A stretch of 64,000 nucleotides of DNA from Collimonas arenae (GTDB taxonomy: Bacteria; Pseudomonadota; Gammaproteobacteria; Burkholderiales; Burkholderiaceae_D): positions 4,410,620 through 4,474,619 of the forward strand of contig NZ_CP013233.1 of assembly GCF_001584165.1 (NCBI RefSeq). Reading direction: 5' to 3'. A program made the position numbers and the translations under genes. The notes below the pieces were generated by a model. The model was not told where the DNA came from. It did not search any database and saw only the letters and a list, made by a program, of their open reading frames with translations. Shown one piece after another: positions 26,599-35,405 of this stretch; the stretch's first letter is position 1; each line of letters starts with the position of its first letter.

Positions 26599-26625
26599 TT
26601 AGCACTCATGCGGCCAGAGTGCTAA
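26599..26625 (-). promoter_or_regulatory. Perfect CIRCE element (HrcA operator)
   Basis: TTAGCACTC-N9-GAGTGCTAA matches the established CIRCE consensus at all 18 arm positions with the canonical nine-base spacer. It lies just upstream of the -35 region of the DUF2188 gene and behind the DUF3892 gene. CIRCE is bound by HrcA, normally at groESL or dnaK operons, none of which is visible here. Confidence 0.85.
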
Positions 26626-26642
26626 TACCTTGAAAATCGACT

Positions 26643-26948
26643 TCATTTCTGAGGTAACGACAGCAGATTATCGGTCTTTCGGCCATCCGCGACGGTTTGG
26701 ACATACTTGATGCGCCCGTTATTGTGAACATGCACCCATGCGCCAGTGAGTTGAGGATTGCGGTCGGGGCACCATACCGAAAAATTGCCGTTCTTCTCAA
26801 TGTAGGTAACCATTTCTTCCCGCGTGCAGTTACCACGCTCGGTTACATTTCCCGACTCATCAACCCTGTCCCACCAGAGGTGGCTGATGTGTTCATGCCC
26901 TGTGCCTCCCGCCATCCGGCGAGCCGTACATTTAACTGTTGTTGCCAT
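26643..26948 (-). CDS. DUF3892-family protein
   Basis: I start this at ATG 26948, preceded by AAGGG; the open frame extends 26 codons further without a good signal. The 101-residue protein begins 'MATTVKCTARRMAGGTGHEHI' and continues with Trp-rich strands, as in DUF3892 proteins, which occur often in mobile elements and have no known function. The CIRCE element and the DUF2188 gene lie behind it. Confidence 0.65.
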   Translation of the reverse strand: MATTVKCTARRMAGGTGHEHISHLWWDRVDESGNVTERGNCTREEMVTYIEKNGNFSVWCPDRNPQLTGAWVHVHNNGRIKYVQTVADGRKTDNLLSLPQK

Positions 26949-27079
26949 GGTGAAGCCCTTTATGAAAGCGCCAAAAATGGAAAGTTCGGCATAGGCGCAC
27001 TTTAAGTATCGGCCCAAAGAATTCACTTGTCAAGCAAAAAAATACGTCTACTCTGAACATTGTAAATGGAGGATTAGAA

Positions 27080-27403
27080 TTGAAAACTGTACTTGGTGAA
27101 AAAATACGAGCACAGCGGAAACGATTGAAGTTGACGTTGGATCAGCTTGCTGAAAAAACAGGTTCCAGCAAGAGTTACATTTGGGAATTGGAAAATAAGC
27201 CAGTGGTACGCCCTTCGGCAGAAAAAATTACTCGCATAGCCGAGGTCTTCGGCGTCACTGTTGAATTCTTACTTGATGACGGTAAGCAAGACTTTGCGGA
27301 GTCGGATGCCGATCAGGTTTTTTTTCGGCGAATCTCGCAGCTAGATGCAACAAAACGAGCGCAACTAGAAAAATTTCTGAAAGCAATCGACGACGATGAG
27401 TGA
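27080..27403 (+). CDS. XRE-family transcriptional regulator
   Basis: A 107-residue protein with an N-terminal Cro/CI-type helix-turn-helix ('LDQLAEKTGSSKSYIWELE', about residues 20-40) and a charged C-terminal tail. The TTG start follows GGAGG. The gene overlaps the metallopeptidase gene behind it by eight bases. This XRE-ImmA pairing is the regulatory switch of ICEBs1 and many prophages, where the peptidase cleaves the repressor after DNA damage. It is probably the control switch of the island. Confidence 0.8.
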   Translation: MKTVLGEKIRAQRKRLKLTLDQLAEKTGSSKSYIWELENKPVVRPSAEKITRIAEVFGVTVEFLLDDGKQDFAESDADQVFFRRISQLDATKRAQLEKFLKAIDDDE

Positions 27404-28286
27404 TCCGACCACGCCAGTTGCATGGGGTATTCAACTAGCCAAGCTCTGGCTGGCAAGTGGGCAAGGATTTCCTGTGCGCGTGAAGGATATCGCTCTCGAA
27501 GTTACGAAACAGAAGTTCCCTACTGATCCAGTCGGCTGTGTCGTGCCGCACGGGATTAGTGGAATCGATGGCATGCTGTCGAAGCGTCAAAAGCACAAGG
27601 ACTGGTGCATATCTTACGACGAAGCTGTCACTGTTCCTGGCCGAATAAATTTTACGATTGCCCACGAGCTGGGACACTACCTTCTCCATCGCAAGGTACG
27701 CGATACGTTTCAGTGCGGTGTGACTGAGATGATGGACTATGGCAGCCTAGAATCTAAGCGGCTCGAATCACAGGCCAATACGTTTGCGTCATATCTGCTG
27801 ATGCCGCGCAATGATTTCGACGATCAGATAAAAGGGCAAGAAATATCGTTTGAGCTGCTGGGACATTGCGCCGAACGCTACCAGACTTCGCTAACGGCTA
27901 CGGCCTTGAAGTGGTTAGAGTTTACTGCTGAGCCTGCAATGCTGGTGGTGGCCGACCACGATGAATTTATTCGGTGGTCATTTTGCAGCCAGTCAGCTAA
28001 GCGACTCGGTGCATATAAGTCACCGGGCGAAATGGTTCCATCGTCGGCGCTCGATTATCTAAAAGAAAACACATCGAGTTCCCGTTCGCCACGGCGAGTG
28101 GAAGCTGGAGTGTGGCACCCTACGGAAGAAGCAATAGAATCGGCGATAGTGTCCGATCAATTCGAACAGTTAATTTTCTTAATTCGTTTTCCATGCGCGA
28201 CAACTCCCGATCACGCGGAAGAGCCTGAGTCGGATGCGTTCACGGTGCTGTCAGAAAAATCCCAAAGATTAAACTGGAAGAAATGA
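27396..28286 (+). CDS. ImmA/IrrE-family metallopeptidase
   Basis: A 296-residue protein with the zinc-peptidase motif 'IAHELGHYLLH' near residue 88 and a second conserved 'ESQANTFASYLLMP' segment near residue 127 that supplies the third ligand (Glu). Both are hallmarks of ImmA/IrrE (DUF955) proteins. The C-terminal 130 residues are not recognised. It is translationally coupled to the XRE regulator, its likely substrate. Confidence 0.85.
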   Translation: MSDPTTPVAWGIQLAKLWLASGQGFPVRVKDIALEVTKQKFPTDPVGCVVPHGISGIDGMLSKRQKHKDWCISYDEAVTVPGRINFTIAHELGHYLLHRKVRDTFQCGVTEMMDYGSLESKRLESQANTFASYLLMPRNDFDDQIKGQEISFELLGHCAERYQTSLTATALKWLEFTAEPAMLVVADHDEFIRWSFCSQSAKRLGAYKSPGEMVPSSALDYLKENTSSSRSPRRVEAGVWHPTEEAIESAIVSDQFEQLIFLIRFPCATTPDHAEEPESDAFTVLSEKSQRLNWKK

Positions 28287-28369
28287 ATTATATTTTTCCA
28301 CGTTTTGTAGATAAATTTTGAGTGAGGCAATCCAACCACATTGAAATTGAAGAGAAATCAGGAATATTT

Positions 28370-28792
28370 ATGGAGTGGAATCTTTCGTACAAAAATTTCA
28401 AATTGTATGGCCCCGACCACCCGTCGGTGGACGTATTGAATTCACATTTTCAAACTGATGGCGCATGGCTAGTGTGGCTCACTTTAGAACAGCTCAGCCA
28501 GATTGTTGATGATCGCAGAATGTCAGTAAACATTGCAGAAATAGAGGCCGACGTTGTTGGGGACGTAAAATGGAATGGTCTTTTAGATTTTCTTGCATCA
28601 AATAAGTCTGTAGCACCTCCTTGGGCGACAATCATCGCCGATACTGAGAAACTAGGACCTGCACACGGGTTGCATAGATTTCAATACGCGATTTTTATGC
28701 AAATGAAATCTATCCCGGTAGTGGTAAATTTTGTGGATGCGCGCTTATTGAATTCTAAATTTGGGTGTCGTATTGAGAAAATGGCACCATAG
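28370..28792 (+). CDS. Hypothetical protein
   Basis: I prefer ATG 28370 (AGGAATATTT upstream) over a GTG 16 codons earlier. The 140-residue soluble protein contains 'YGPDHPSVDVLNSHFQTDGAWLVWLTLEQ' divided over two strands and a helix, and resembles no family I recognise. It follows the XRE-ImmA pair after 80 bases and may share its transcript. Confidence 0.5.
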   Translation: MEWNLSYKNFKLYGPDHPSVDVLNSHFQTDGAWLVWLTLEQLSQIVDDRRMSVNIAEIEADVVGDVKWNGLLDFLASNKSVAPPWATIIADTEKLGPAHGLHRFQYAIFMQMKSIPVVVNFVDARLLNSKFGCRIEKMAP

Positions 28793-28987
28793 CTTCTGTT
28801 TGTAAGCAGGTCTGCCTTTCGAGCGGCCATCTGCGACTTAACCCATCGGCAGAATCCATTGCTGTATTGCTAAATATGTGTATTTTAATTTGTCACTCAC
28901 CAATAAAAGTGCGGCGTGGCCGCACTGAACCATAGGAAATTTACGAACTGGCGGGCGATTCAAAGTGCCGGACAACCCTCCTAATAC

Positions 28988-29980
28988 TTAGAAAAGTTGC
29001 CCATCCTCCTCCGGAACGGCATCATCTGCGCCCCGGATTTGTGGCTCGTGAATTGCCTGCGCCTGCTGTTGTGCAAGCGCCACCCATTCTTGAACTAAAC
29101 TTGGAAGGCGTTCAACCACCTCGTAACCGAACAGCACTTCGTCGACGTACCCCATATGCAGCATGTCAATGATTCGGCAAAGGTAGCTGCGACCCTTCAC
29201 CCACCACGTAAAGTGCGCGTCCAGCGCCAGCATATGCTCTACGTTTCGCCCCTCATGCTCGCGCATTTCCTCTAATTCCATGCCATCTAAGAGCGTCTCG
29301 TACACCCCGTCCGCAACACGAGAGCCGAAAGTAGTTGTGTAGTAGTACTCCTTGATTTCCCAGAGCGCAACCGGGTTTACGACGCCAGGCAGCGCACCAT
29401 CGACTCGCCGGGACAGTGTGCGAAGCGGCATAGCGCCTCTAGTGAATGTCGTCAACTGGCCAGGGTTGTAATTGAATCCGTCCAAGCCGGCCACGCTCTC
29501 GACAATCATGTTTACGATGGCTGTCAGGTAAGCGATTTTCTTCATCTCGCCAGACTGCTTGTTCATCGTCACACTGAGCTTCGGACGCAAACGCGCCTTC
29601 AATTCGTTGTAGACAGTTTCCGCGCGCGTCGCATCCATCAAACGCGGTTGAACAAAATTGTCCAACACGTCAGCACGATATGCAAAATATCGGCAGAGAA
29701 CGACGCCACGCTCGGTCAGTTGTCCACCGTAAACCAGATGATCGCTCGAAAGTCCCAGCTTGCGAAACGCTGCTACAATCCCTGCTGCTGTCAAAGTCTT
29801 GATTACACCCGCGCCTCGGACGGTGTAGCCTTGTGCTTCCGATATACTACGGACATGGGCCCAGAAGCCTTTGTCCAATCCGATAAATTCCTTATTTGCT
29901 CGCAAAAGTGTCTCCTCAATGTCGAACTTGCTTGACCAACCACAGTCTACCGCTTTGACCTCGATGTTGTTGGTCGTCAA
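28988..29980 (-). CDS. PD-(D/E)XK nuclease, candidate restriction endonuclease
   Basis: A 330-residue protein with 'RRVDGALPG' followed by 'ALWEIKEYY', spaced like the catalytic D...(D/E)xK of type II restriction enzymes (around residues 190-210). The start is TTG 29980, preceded by GGAGGGAGG. It is divergent from a Dam-type adenine methyltransferase, the usual pairing of a restriction-modification system. I do not recognise the specificity. The two starts lie very close or overlap, so both must share a tight control region. Confidence 0.6.
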   Translation of the reverse strand: MTTNNIEVKAVDCGWSSKFDIEETLLRANKEFIGLDKGFWAHVRSISEAQGYTVRGAGVIKTLTAAGIVAAFRKLGLSSDHLVYGGQLTERGVVLCRYFAYRADVLDNFVQPRLMDATRAETVYNELKARLRPKLSVTMNKQSGEMKKIAYLTAIVNMIVESVAGLDGFNYNPGQLTTFTRGAMPLRTLSRRVDGALPGVVNPVALWEIKEYYYTTTFGSRVADGVYETLLDGMELEEMREHEGRNVEHMLALDAHFTWWVKGRSYLCRIIDMLHMGYVDEVLFGYEVVERLPSLVQEWVALAQQQAQAIHEPQIRGADDAVPEEDGQLF

Positions 29981-30829
29981 CAGACCGCCCTCCCTCCGCT
30001 AAAGGGGCAACTGCTGAAGTGGATTGGTAACAAGCAGAAATTCGCGCTGGAGATATGCAGTTACTTCCCTAAGCTGTACGGCACGTATTTCGAGCCATTC
30101 ATCGGGAGTGGAGCCGTCCTCGCAACTTTGGCGCCAAAAGTCGCTATTGCGGGCGACGTGTTTGCTCCCCTGATTCAGATTTGGCAGAAGCTGCATGACG
30201 ACACCGAAGAGTTAATTCAGTGGTATGCCGAACGGCATGCCCTCATTGACGTCATGGGGAAGAAAGAAGCCTATGCAAAGGTGCTGGCGGACTACAACGC
30301 CAGTCCGAGCGGTGCCGACCTGCTCTTCTTGAGTCGAGTTTGCTATGGTGGCGTTGTGCGCTTCCGCAAATCGGACGGACATATGAGCACGCCATGCGGA
30401 CCGCACCGTCCAATGCCCGTCGAGAACTTTGCCGACCGCGCTCACATTTGGGCTGCACGCACACGCGGCGCTCGCTTCATGCACGCGGACTTCGAAGAAA
30501 CGATGAAGTTGGCCAAACCAGGCGACTTGGCGTATTTCGATAGCCCTTACGTGGACAGCCAGACTATTATTTATGGTGCACAGTCATTCAGCGTCGAGCG
30601 CCTATTCAAGGTCGTGGGCGACCTTAAGGCTCGCGGAGTGTACGTTGCAGTCAGTTTGGATGGAACGAAAAAATCCGGCGACCACAAAGTGTCCCTGCCA
30701 ATTCCCGATGGGTTGTTCGAACGTGAGGAATTAGTTCACCTGGGCTCGTCGATGCTGAAACGCTACCAACTGAAAGATCAAACGGCCGAAGACCACCACG
30801 TGGTCGACCGCTTGCTGCTAACATATTGA
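29964..30829 (+). CDS. Dam-type (D12 class) DNA adenine methyltransferase, start frameshifted
   Basis: The coding frame is clear from about 29999: 'LKGQLLKWIGNK' near the N-terminus, 'YFEPFIGSGAV' (SAM-binding motif) and 'LAYFDSPYVDSQ' (catalytic motif IV, here DSPY rather than DPPY). The frame has no ATG, GTG or TTG upstream before a stop at 29933. ATG 29964 in another frame reads into it if one C is added to the CCC run at 29988-29990, giving 'NRPPLPPLKGQLLKW', the typical opening of this family. The enzyme would protect the host from the divergent nuclease. The start is therefore provisional. Confidence 0.7.
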
Positions 30830-30860
30830 AGAGCCCCGGCCCAGTGCCAGGGCGTGTGAA

Positions 30861-31073
30861 TCAATTCATCAGTGGCAGAACTTGGGCTGCTACGACCTGA
30901 AGTGCATCGAGTCGCTCAGCGTGCGTAGGTGGCACCTTATGCATGTCGAGTAACGCGCAGATGTCCAGCACCTTCTGATGTGTCAGTCCGGCTTCCAGCT
31001 GGTGCAGGTGCGCCTGCAGAATAAGCTGTAAACAAAGCCGAACGTGCTCCCGGGTTGGACCGGTTCTTTCCAT
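30861..31073 (-). CDS. Small hypothetical protein
   Basis: The ATG at 31073 is preceded by GGAGAG; the open frame begins eight codons earlier. The 70-residue protein is leucine- and histidine-rich and probably helical ('REHVRLCLQLILQAHLHQLEAG'). No family recognised. It could be a small regulator of the neighbouring restriction-modification genes, but shows no clear DNA-binding motif. Confidence 0.45.
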   Translation of the reverse strand: MERTGPTREHVRLCLQLILQAHLHQLEAGLTHQKVLDICALLDMHKVPPTHAERLDALQVVAAQVLPLMN

Positions 31074-31108
31074 AATGCTCTCCAGTGGTTGTCGCATTTG
31101 GTATAGAT

Positions 31109-31131
31109 AAAAAAAGCCCTTCTAAGAGGGT
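31109..31131 (-). terminator. Rho-independent terminator (minus strand)
   Basis: On the minus strand a CCCT/AGGG stem with a small loop is followed by GC and seven T. It lies behind the stop of the 103-residue gene at 31179 and would end that two-gene transcript. Confidence 0.5.
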
Positions 31132-31178
31132 CATGTGGTCAGTCTTCCGCCGCCGGCACCGATGTGAATGGCTTTCTC

Positions 31179-31490
31179 TCAATATTCATCCGGCAGCAGG
31201 AGTGTCGTTGACGAACGGTCGGCTTCGGTAATGATCCAGATTTTTGTCGAAGCACTAATCTTGTAGCTGCAAAATATGCGCATGCCTGAGCGTATTGCCA
31301 GCAGGTTTTGCTGTTGATCTTCTGCGCCCAAATCGCCCCAATCGCCAGTGATGTGCCGATGAATTAATTCATCCGGCGAAACGCCGAGTTCGATCATCGC
31401 GTTCAATGCGCCACGTGTTGCGACAACTTGGCCGAGCGAGAACAAAGGCTTGCCTTTAGCCGGTGACGGTTTTACATCCTCACTCATCAT
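31179..31490 (-). CDS. Conserved plasmid/ICE-type hypothetical protein
   Basis: A 103-residue protein with 'VATRGALNAMIELGVSPDEL', 'HITGDWGDLGAEDQQQN' and a 'KIWIITEADRSSTTLLLPDEY' ending. I recognise this pattern as a small family common on plasmids and integrated elements of proteobacteria; its function is unknown. Its start overlaps the end of the gene upstream, so the two form an operon. Confidence 0.7.
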   Translation of the reverse strand: MMSEDVKPSPAKGKPLFSLGQVVATRGALNAMIELGVSPDELIHRHITGDWGDLGAEDQQQNLLAIRSGMRIFCSYKISASTKIWIITEADRSSTTLLLPDEY

Positions 31491-31905
31491 GGTCCTTCGC
31501 CTTGATCGAATATCCTTCTGAAATCAGATTGCCGAGCCATGTATACAGACTGTCGTTCAGCGCGCGTTTTGCCAGAATATCGATGTGATTCTTGCGTGGC
31601 GAATAAACCGAGTCAGACATATAAGCGTCGTGATACGTCAGAGCTTCGGCCATATCACGATCAAGGTAGATGGCAACGGTCATTTCCGTACTAGTAAAAA
31701 CCTCGCCAGATTTGTGCCGGTCGATGTGACTCAACGCGATAGTCAACTTTTCGTGCGTGCGGTCTAGGACGTCAAAAGTAAGTGGCATCAATCCATCTAC
31801 TTCAGTTAGGCCAATGTCACCAATGGTGCGCAAATCAGGTATCACATCGAGTAGCCTATGAAAGATTCGAGTGTGGATGTTCTCGAATGAATAGTCGTGA
31901 GTCAT
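31480..31905 (-). CDS. Hypothetical protein, mobile-element type
   Basis: A 141-residue soluble protein ('IGLTEVDGLMPLTFDVLDRT', 'TEMTVAIYLDRDMAEAL') that resembles small accessory proteins next to the preceding family on plasmids. No domain is certain. Its last codons overlap the start of the 103-residue gene. Confidence 0.5.
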   Translation of the reverse strand: MTHDYSFENIHTRIFHRLLDVIPDLRTIGDIGLTEVDGLMPLTFDVLDRTHEKLTIALSHIDRHKSGEVFTSTEMTVAIYLDRDMAEALTYHDAYMSDSVYSPRKNHIDILAKRALNDSLYTWLGNLISEGYSIKAKDHDE

Positions 31906-31985
31906 CGTAGTCCCTAAACAGTTGATGATCGTCAGGCGACACAGAAGTTAAACTTCCATAGTCGCCGTATGTTGACGATAGCAAT

Positions 31986-32339
31986 TTAGATTTCGATGAT
32001 TTGATGAACGATGGTCTGCACTTCCGGGCCGCTCTTTTTCAGCAGGGAGGCGAAGCGGGCGACGATCAGGCGGTTCTTCTTCGTTTCCAGCTTGTTTATT
32101 TCGCGGACTACACTCAGGTCGAGTGGCTTACCCGGCTTGATGTTCTCGATAGTGTTCTTGACCAGTTCGGTGCGCTCGGCATCGAGGGCCTTGATGACTT
32201 CGCGCAGATTTTCGGAGGCGTTCTTCTCGGGCGTGCCGCCGCTGGATTGCGCGGCGTCTACCAATGGAGAGGCCGTATCGGTAGTGGTGACCCTCTTGTC
32301 GAGAGTAATCGTAGGCTTTTTGTCGGTGGCTGCATTCAT
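31986..32339 (-). CDS. Hypothetical charged protein
   Basis: A 117-residue protein with a Thr/Ser-rich N-terminus and a long charged, probably coiled helical C-terminal half ('NKLETKKNRLIVARFASLLKK'). AAGGGATTTACT precedes the ATG. Its promoter region shares a distinctive motif with that of the tyrosine recombinase. No function assigned. Confidence 0.5.
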   Translation of the reverse strand: MNAATDKKPTITLDKRVTTTDTASPLVDAAQSSGGTPEKNASENLREVIKALDAERTELVKNTIENIKPGKPLDLSVVREINKLETKKNRLIVARFASLLKKSGPEVQTIVHQIIEI

Positions 32340-32377
32340 AGTAAATCCCTTGTTTATTTGTCAAATCGACAAGAGAA

Positions 32378-32406
32378 ATTCTATCCAGCCTATCGAAAAT
32401 CGTACA
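32378..32406 (-). promoter_or_regulatory. Promoter-like motif shared with the recombinase leader
   Basis: On the minus strand TGTACG and TAGAAT are spaced by 17 bases, and the spacer ends ATAGGCTGGA, exactly as in the recombinase leader at 11471-11499. Conservation of spacer as well as boxes suggests an element-specific regulator rather than a simple promoter. Confidence 0.5.
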
Positions 32407-32467
32407 TAGATTTATTGCCATAATGCAAATATTTGTGGGATTTGGCGGAAAGCAAAATCTCGATTCA

Positions 32468-32496
32468 GTTAAATACTAGATAGCTCGGTTAGCACC
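32468..32496 (-). repeat. Half copy of the dispersed repeat, inverted
   Basis: On the minus strand this reads GGTGCTAAC, nine variable bases, then TAGTATTTAAC, i.e. the left half of the repeat family; the closing GTTAGCACC is absent. It is the only copy in this orientation. The surrounding 32407-32735 stretch holds nothing else I can support. Confidence 0.65.
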
Positions 32497-32735
32497 GATC
32501 AGTACAGGCGCGAAACGGATGTAATTCAGTTTCAGTGTTGGCCGAGTGCTGCCATTTCCGGTATAGTGGACTCAATGGCATAGCTGTCCAGTGGACGTGA
32601 TCGACCTAAATTCAGCTGCCTTACCCAATCGCCTTACTTAGCTTTTCCAACCAGTGACAGCTAAAGCAGTGCAATTAAATGATCACATGGGTTCGCCTCG
32701 CTGCTGAGCACGTCACGATTGAGAAAGGTTATGTC

Positions 32736-33338
32736 ATGTCTAAAAATTCCCAAGAGTTCCAAACTGTCGACGTTGTGAAAGAGGCTGTGGATTATTCCCG
32801 GACTACACTTCATCGCAACGGCTTCAATGTCGGACCTGCACATTTGCACGAGGCGGTAGCTGGTTATCTCGGCTACCAGTCCAAAGTCGCGCTGAATGCT
32901 GATTATTTTTCGTCAGATGATCCAAACATTATCCTGAGCATAAAGCCAAACATGGAGCAGATGACTAACAACATTTCCCGCCAGAAGGAGAGTCCCCTAA
33001 AGCAAGTTGCACCTAGTCTTATGGCGGGAATCATTAGAACAGGATTGACACCGGCCTGTGCTTGTTGCGGCGAAAAAAATCCGCACATGACGCCAGTGGC
33101 GGATGCGGAGCATGCATCTATTGATGGCTATGACCCTGTTGAATGGGTATGCCCGAAATGTTCGACAAACGAAGAGTATGGTCATTGCCATTACTGCGGG
33201 GATGAGCTTCGCTATCGTCTGAGTCATCTCAACGAAAATTGCGAATGCAGCATTCACGCTGGCGAATCCTCGATGGATCCCGAGGAGGCGGAGGACTGGG
33301 AAAGCTACATCGAAAACCGTATGAATAACGCTGACTAG
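32736..33338 (+). CDS. Zinc-ribbon hypothetical protein
   Basis: I start at ATG 32736 (GAAAGG upstream) rather than 19 codons earlier. The 200-residue protein has an N-terminal helical region with 'HLHEAVAGYLGYQSKVAL' and a C-terminal metal-binding region with paired cysteines: 'CACCGEKNPH', 'CPKC', 'CHYC' and 'CECSIH' (about residues 110-180), then an acidic tail. The N-terminal motif recurs in small plasmid proteins. A DNA- or RNA-binding role is possible. A good terminator follows. Confidence 0.55.
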   Translation: MSKNSQEFQTVDVVKEAVDYSRTTLHRNGFNVGPAHLHEAVAGYLGYQSKVALNADYFSSDDPNIILSIKPNMEQMTNNISRQKESPLKQVAPSLMAGIIRTGLTPACACCGEKNPHMTPVADAEHASIDGYDPVEWVCPKCSTNEEYGHCHYCGDELRYRLSHLNENCECSIHAGESSMDPEEAEDWESYIENRMNNAD

Positions 33339-33369
33339 ACATATAGTTGCTTAATCGCAATATTGGCTA

Positions 33370-33395
33370 AAGGGTGAGGTTTCTCACCCTTTTTT
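33370..33395 (+). terminator. Rho-independent terminator
   Basis: AGGGTGAG and CTCACCCT form an eight-base stem followed by a run of T. It lies 32 bases behind the zinc-ribbon gene and in front of the convergent serine recombinase. Confidence 0.85.
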
Positions 33396-33501
33396 ATTAG
33401 ATGAAACGTACTTGGCGAATAAATTTTGCGCTATCAATTTCCCTACGCACCTCAAGCAATTCAACGTAAAAGGCTTCAATGGAACCCTGGCAAACAATCC
33501 T

Positions 33502-35316
33502 TCACTGCACAGCCTTCATTCGGTTGTCGAGCACCTGCTTGAGCAGGCCAATGCTTTCTGCGTGAATTCGCATGTTTGCCGCGACATCAGCGTCGGGCGT
33601 CTCAAGATGCAGGATCTCAGGATTTTCAGCACTTGGCTGAATCATTCGAATCGATCCGGTACGAGACGCGGCGATGAAAAATCGCTTGCCTGGGTTCGGT
33701 ACGAGATTGTATTTGGCCGAGATGTGCTCGTTGATATCATCAGGGCTATAGCTTTTGGACAGTAAGTGTTCTCTCAGCGCTGCGATATAGACCGGCTTTT
33801 CGACGTAGCCACCGGGATAAATCATGATTCGTCCAATCAGTCGCTTAACCTGCTGGCTGAGCTCGGCCCGCAAGTTATACAGTTCGTCTCCGGTCAGTTC
33901 ATTCATTCGCGATACGAGATCGTCGATGGTTGCTCGTAGAGCCGCAATATCGACTTTCATGCTGGCCGACCGCTCATATTTTTTCTGAGCAGATTGCAAC
34001 TCGAATTCTATATGAGTGCGCTCCTGCTCAAGCTGTCTTGCGCGCACTTCGAATTGCTGGAACTTTGCGCCGGACTCGATTGCAGAAAGAATGTTCGACT
34101 CCTTGCTTTGGATGGATTCGACGGAAGCTTTCAGCAACGCAATTCTTTCTGCCAGCGACGTGATTTCGGACGCCGCTGCATCGTCCAGTTGAAGAAAATG
34201 TTCTACATCTAGGCCTGTGCAATACGTCAGCATACTTTTCTCAAAGAAAGTATATTCCCACGGCACGTAGTGGCAGTCTTTTCCACCCTTTGCATTTGAG
34301 CACACGAGCAATTTGCCGCGCGGGCCGACATGACCCTTGTTCACGTAGACCATCGACCCTTGGCAATAGCCACACCTGAGCAGGCCGGAAAATAAGTTCG
34401 AAAGCCCTACTCCCTTGCGGCCGGCGCCGCCTACCCTGCGTGACTGTTGCGACGAAGTCGCTAACAAGAAAATCTCATCCGAAATGATGCGCGGGAAGTA
34501 GTCGAGGATAGGTTCGCCTTCCGGCACACGTTTGCCATCGAGCATGACGTGTGGCTGAAACTCTCCAAGCACTGATCGGTTGGAAAGGATTTTCTTAATG
34601 TATGAGGTATGCCACATGTTTTTGGCACGCGCTCCAAACGTCGGCACGTTTTGCTGGTTAAGGCGTTTCGCAACTGACGCAGTTCCCATACCGTTCCGAG
34701 TCCAGTCGAAGATGTCCTGCACGAGTTGGACTTTGTGCGGCACTGGGATATATCTGGATCGATCTTCGCTGATTTCCAACCAGCCGGGAGCCAGCGATGT
34801 GAGTTTTTTCGTGTCGAGATTCGCCCGCTTTGAACGCCATGCTTCCTTGATCCGCTTGCTTTTCATCAGCGACTCTTCGTGAGCACGGGACATGATCGCG
34901 ATGGAAATGATAATGTCGGTGAATTGCTTATTAATCTTGTCTTTGCTGTATTCCATGCCGTCGGCAAGCGTGACGAGAGTAACGCCACGATTGATGATTG
35001 CCATGAAAATTTCGAGCGCATCGGTGATCTTCGCTCTTGATATTCTATCAAGAGATTCGACCAACAGGTATGAGCCAATCGGCACAGCCCCAGATTCAAT
35101 CGCCTTTAGAAATGCACCAAGTTGGCCATCGCGCACATTTGACTTGTCGAAAGCCGACACTCCAAGATCACGATACGTAAGGCGCTCGTCCAGAATAAGG
35201 CCATGCAGTTCAGCATAGGCAAGTGAAAGCTCGTATTGGCGCCGGAACGAATCGCCGGTCTGTTGCTCAGGGGTGGAAAATCGGATGTATGAATATGCTT
35301 TAGGAGCGATTGTCAC
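33502..35316 (-). CDS. Large serine recombinase (integrase of the left island)
   Basis: A 604-residue protein with the resolvase-type catalytic domain ('YSYIRFSTPEQ' with the active-site Ser near residue 14, 'LLVESLDRISR' near 83), the Recombinase domain, a zinc ribbon ('CGYCQG' and 'CSNAKGGKDC', about residues 315-350) and a coiled-coil C-terminal half. This is the full layout of large serine integrases. It lies about 90 bases from the point where comM homology begins, the expected position at one end of an integrated element. The start is GTG with no clear ribosome binding site. It probably catalysed insertion of the left island into comM. Confidence 0.9.
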   Translation of the reverse strand: MTIAPKAYSYIRFSTPEQQTGDSFRRQYELSLAYAELHGLILDERLTYRDLGVSAFDKSNVRDGQLGAFLKAIESGAVPIGSYLLVESLDRISRAKITDALEIFMAIINRGVTLVTLADGMEYSKDKINKQFTDIIISIAIMSRAHEESLMKSKRIKEAWRSKRANLDTKKLTSLAPGWLEISEDRSRYIPVPHKVQLVQDIFDWTRNGMGTASVAKRLNQQNVPTFGARAKNMWHTSYIKKILSNRSVLGEFQPHVMLDGKRVPEGEPILDYFPRIISDEIFLLATSSQQSRRVGGAGRKGVGLSNLFSGLLRCGYCQGSMVYVNKGHVGPRGKLLVCSNAKGGKDCHYVPWEYTFFEKSMLTYCTGLDVEHFLQLDDAAASEITSLAERIALLKASVESIQSKESNILSAIESGAKFQQFEVRARQLEQERTHIEFELQSAQKKYERSASMKVDIAALRATIDDLVSRMNELTGDELYNLRAELSQQVKRLIGRIMIYPGGYVEKPVYIAALREHLLSKSYSPDDINEHISAKYNLVPNPGKRFFIAASRTGSIRMIQPSAENPEILHLETPDADVAANMRIHAESIGLLKQVLDNRMKAVQ

Positions 35317-35405
35317 AGGAGGATGAGTAGGCAGGGAGAGGGTTTAATATAACATATTGTCTTTATATTATGTCCTATAGAACCCAAATTTTGACAGGCT
35401 CAATA

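Noticed and set aside
26599..26625. The TTAGCACTC/GAGTGCTAA palindrome as a transcription terminator
   Set aside because: No T-run follows the stem on either strand, and the sequence is an exact CIRCE, which explains it better.
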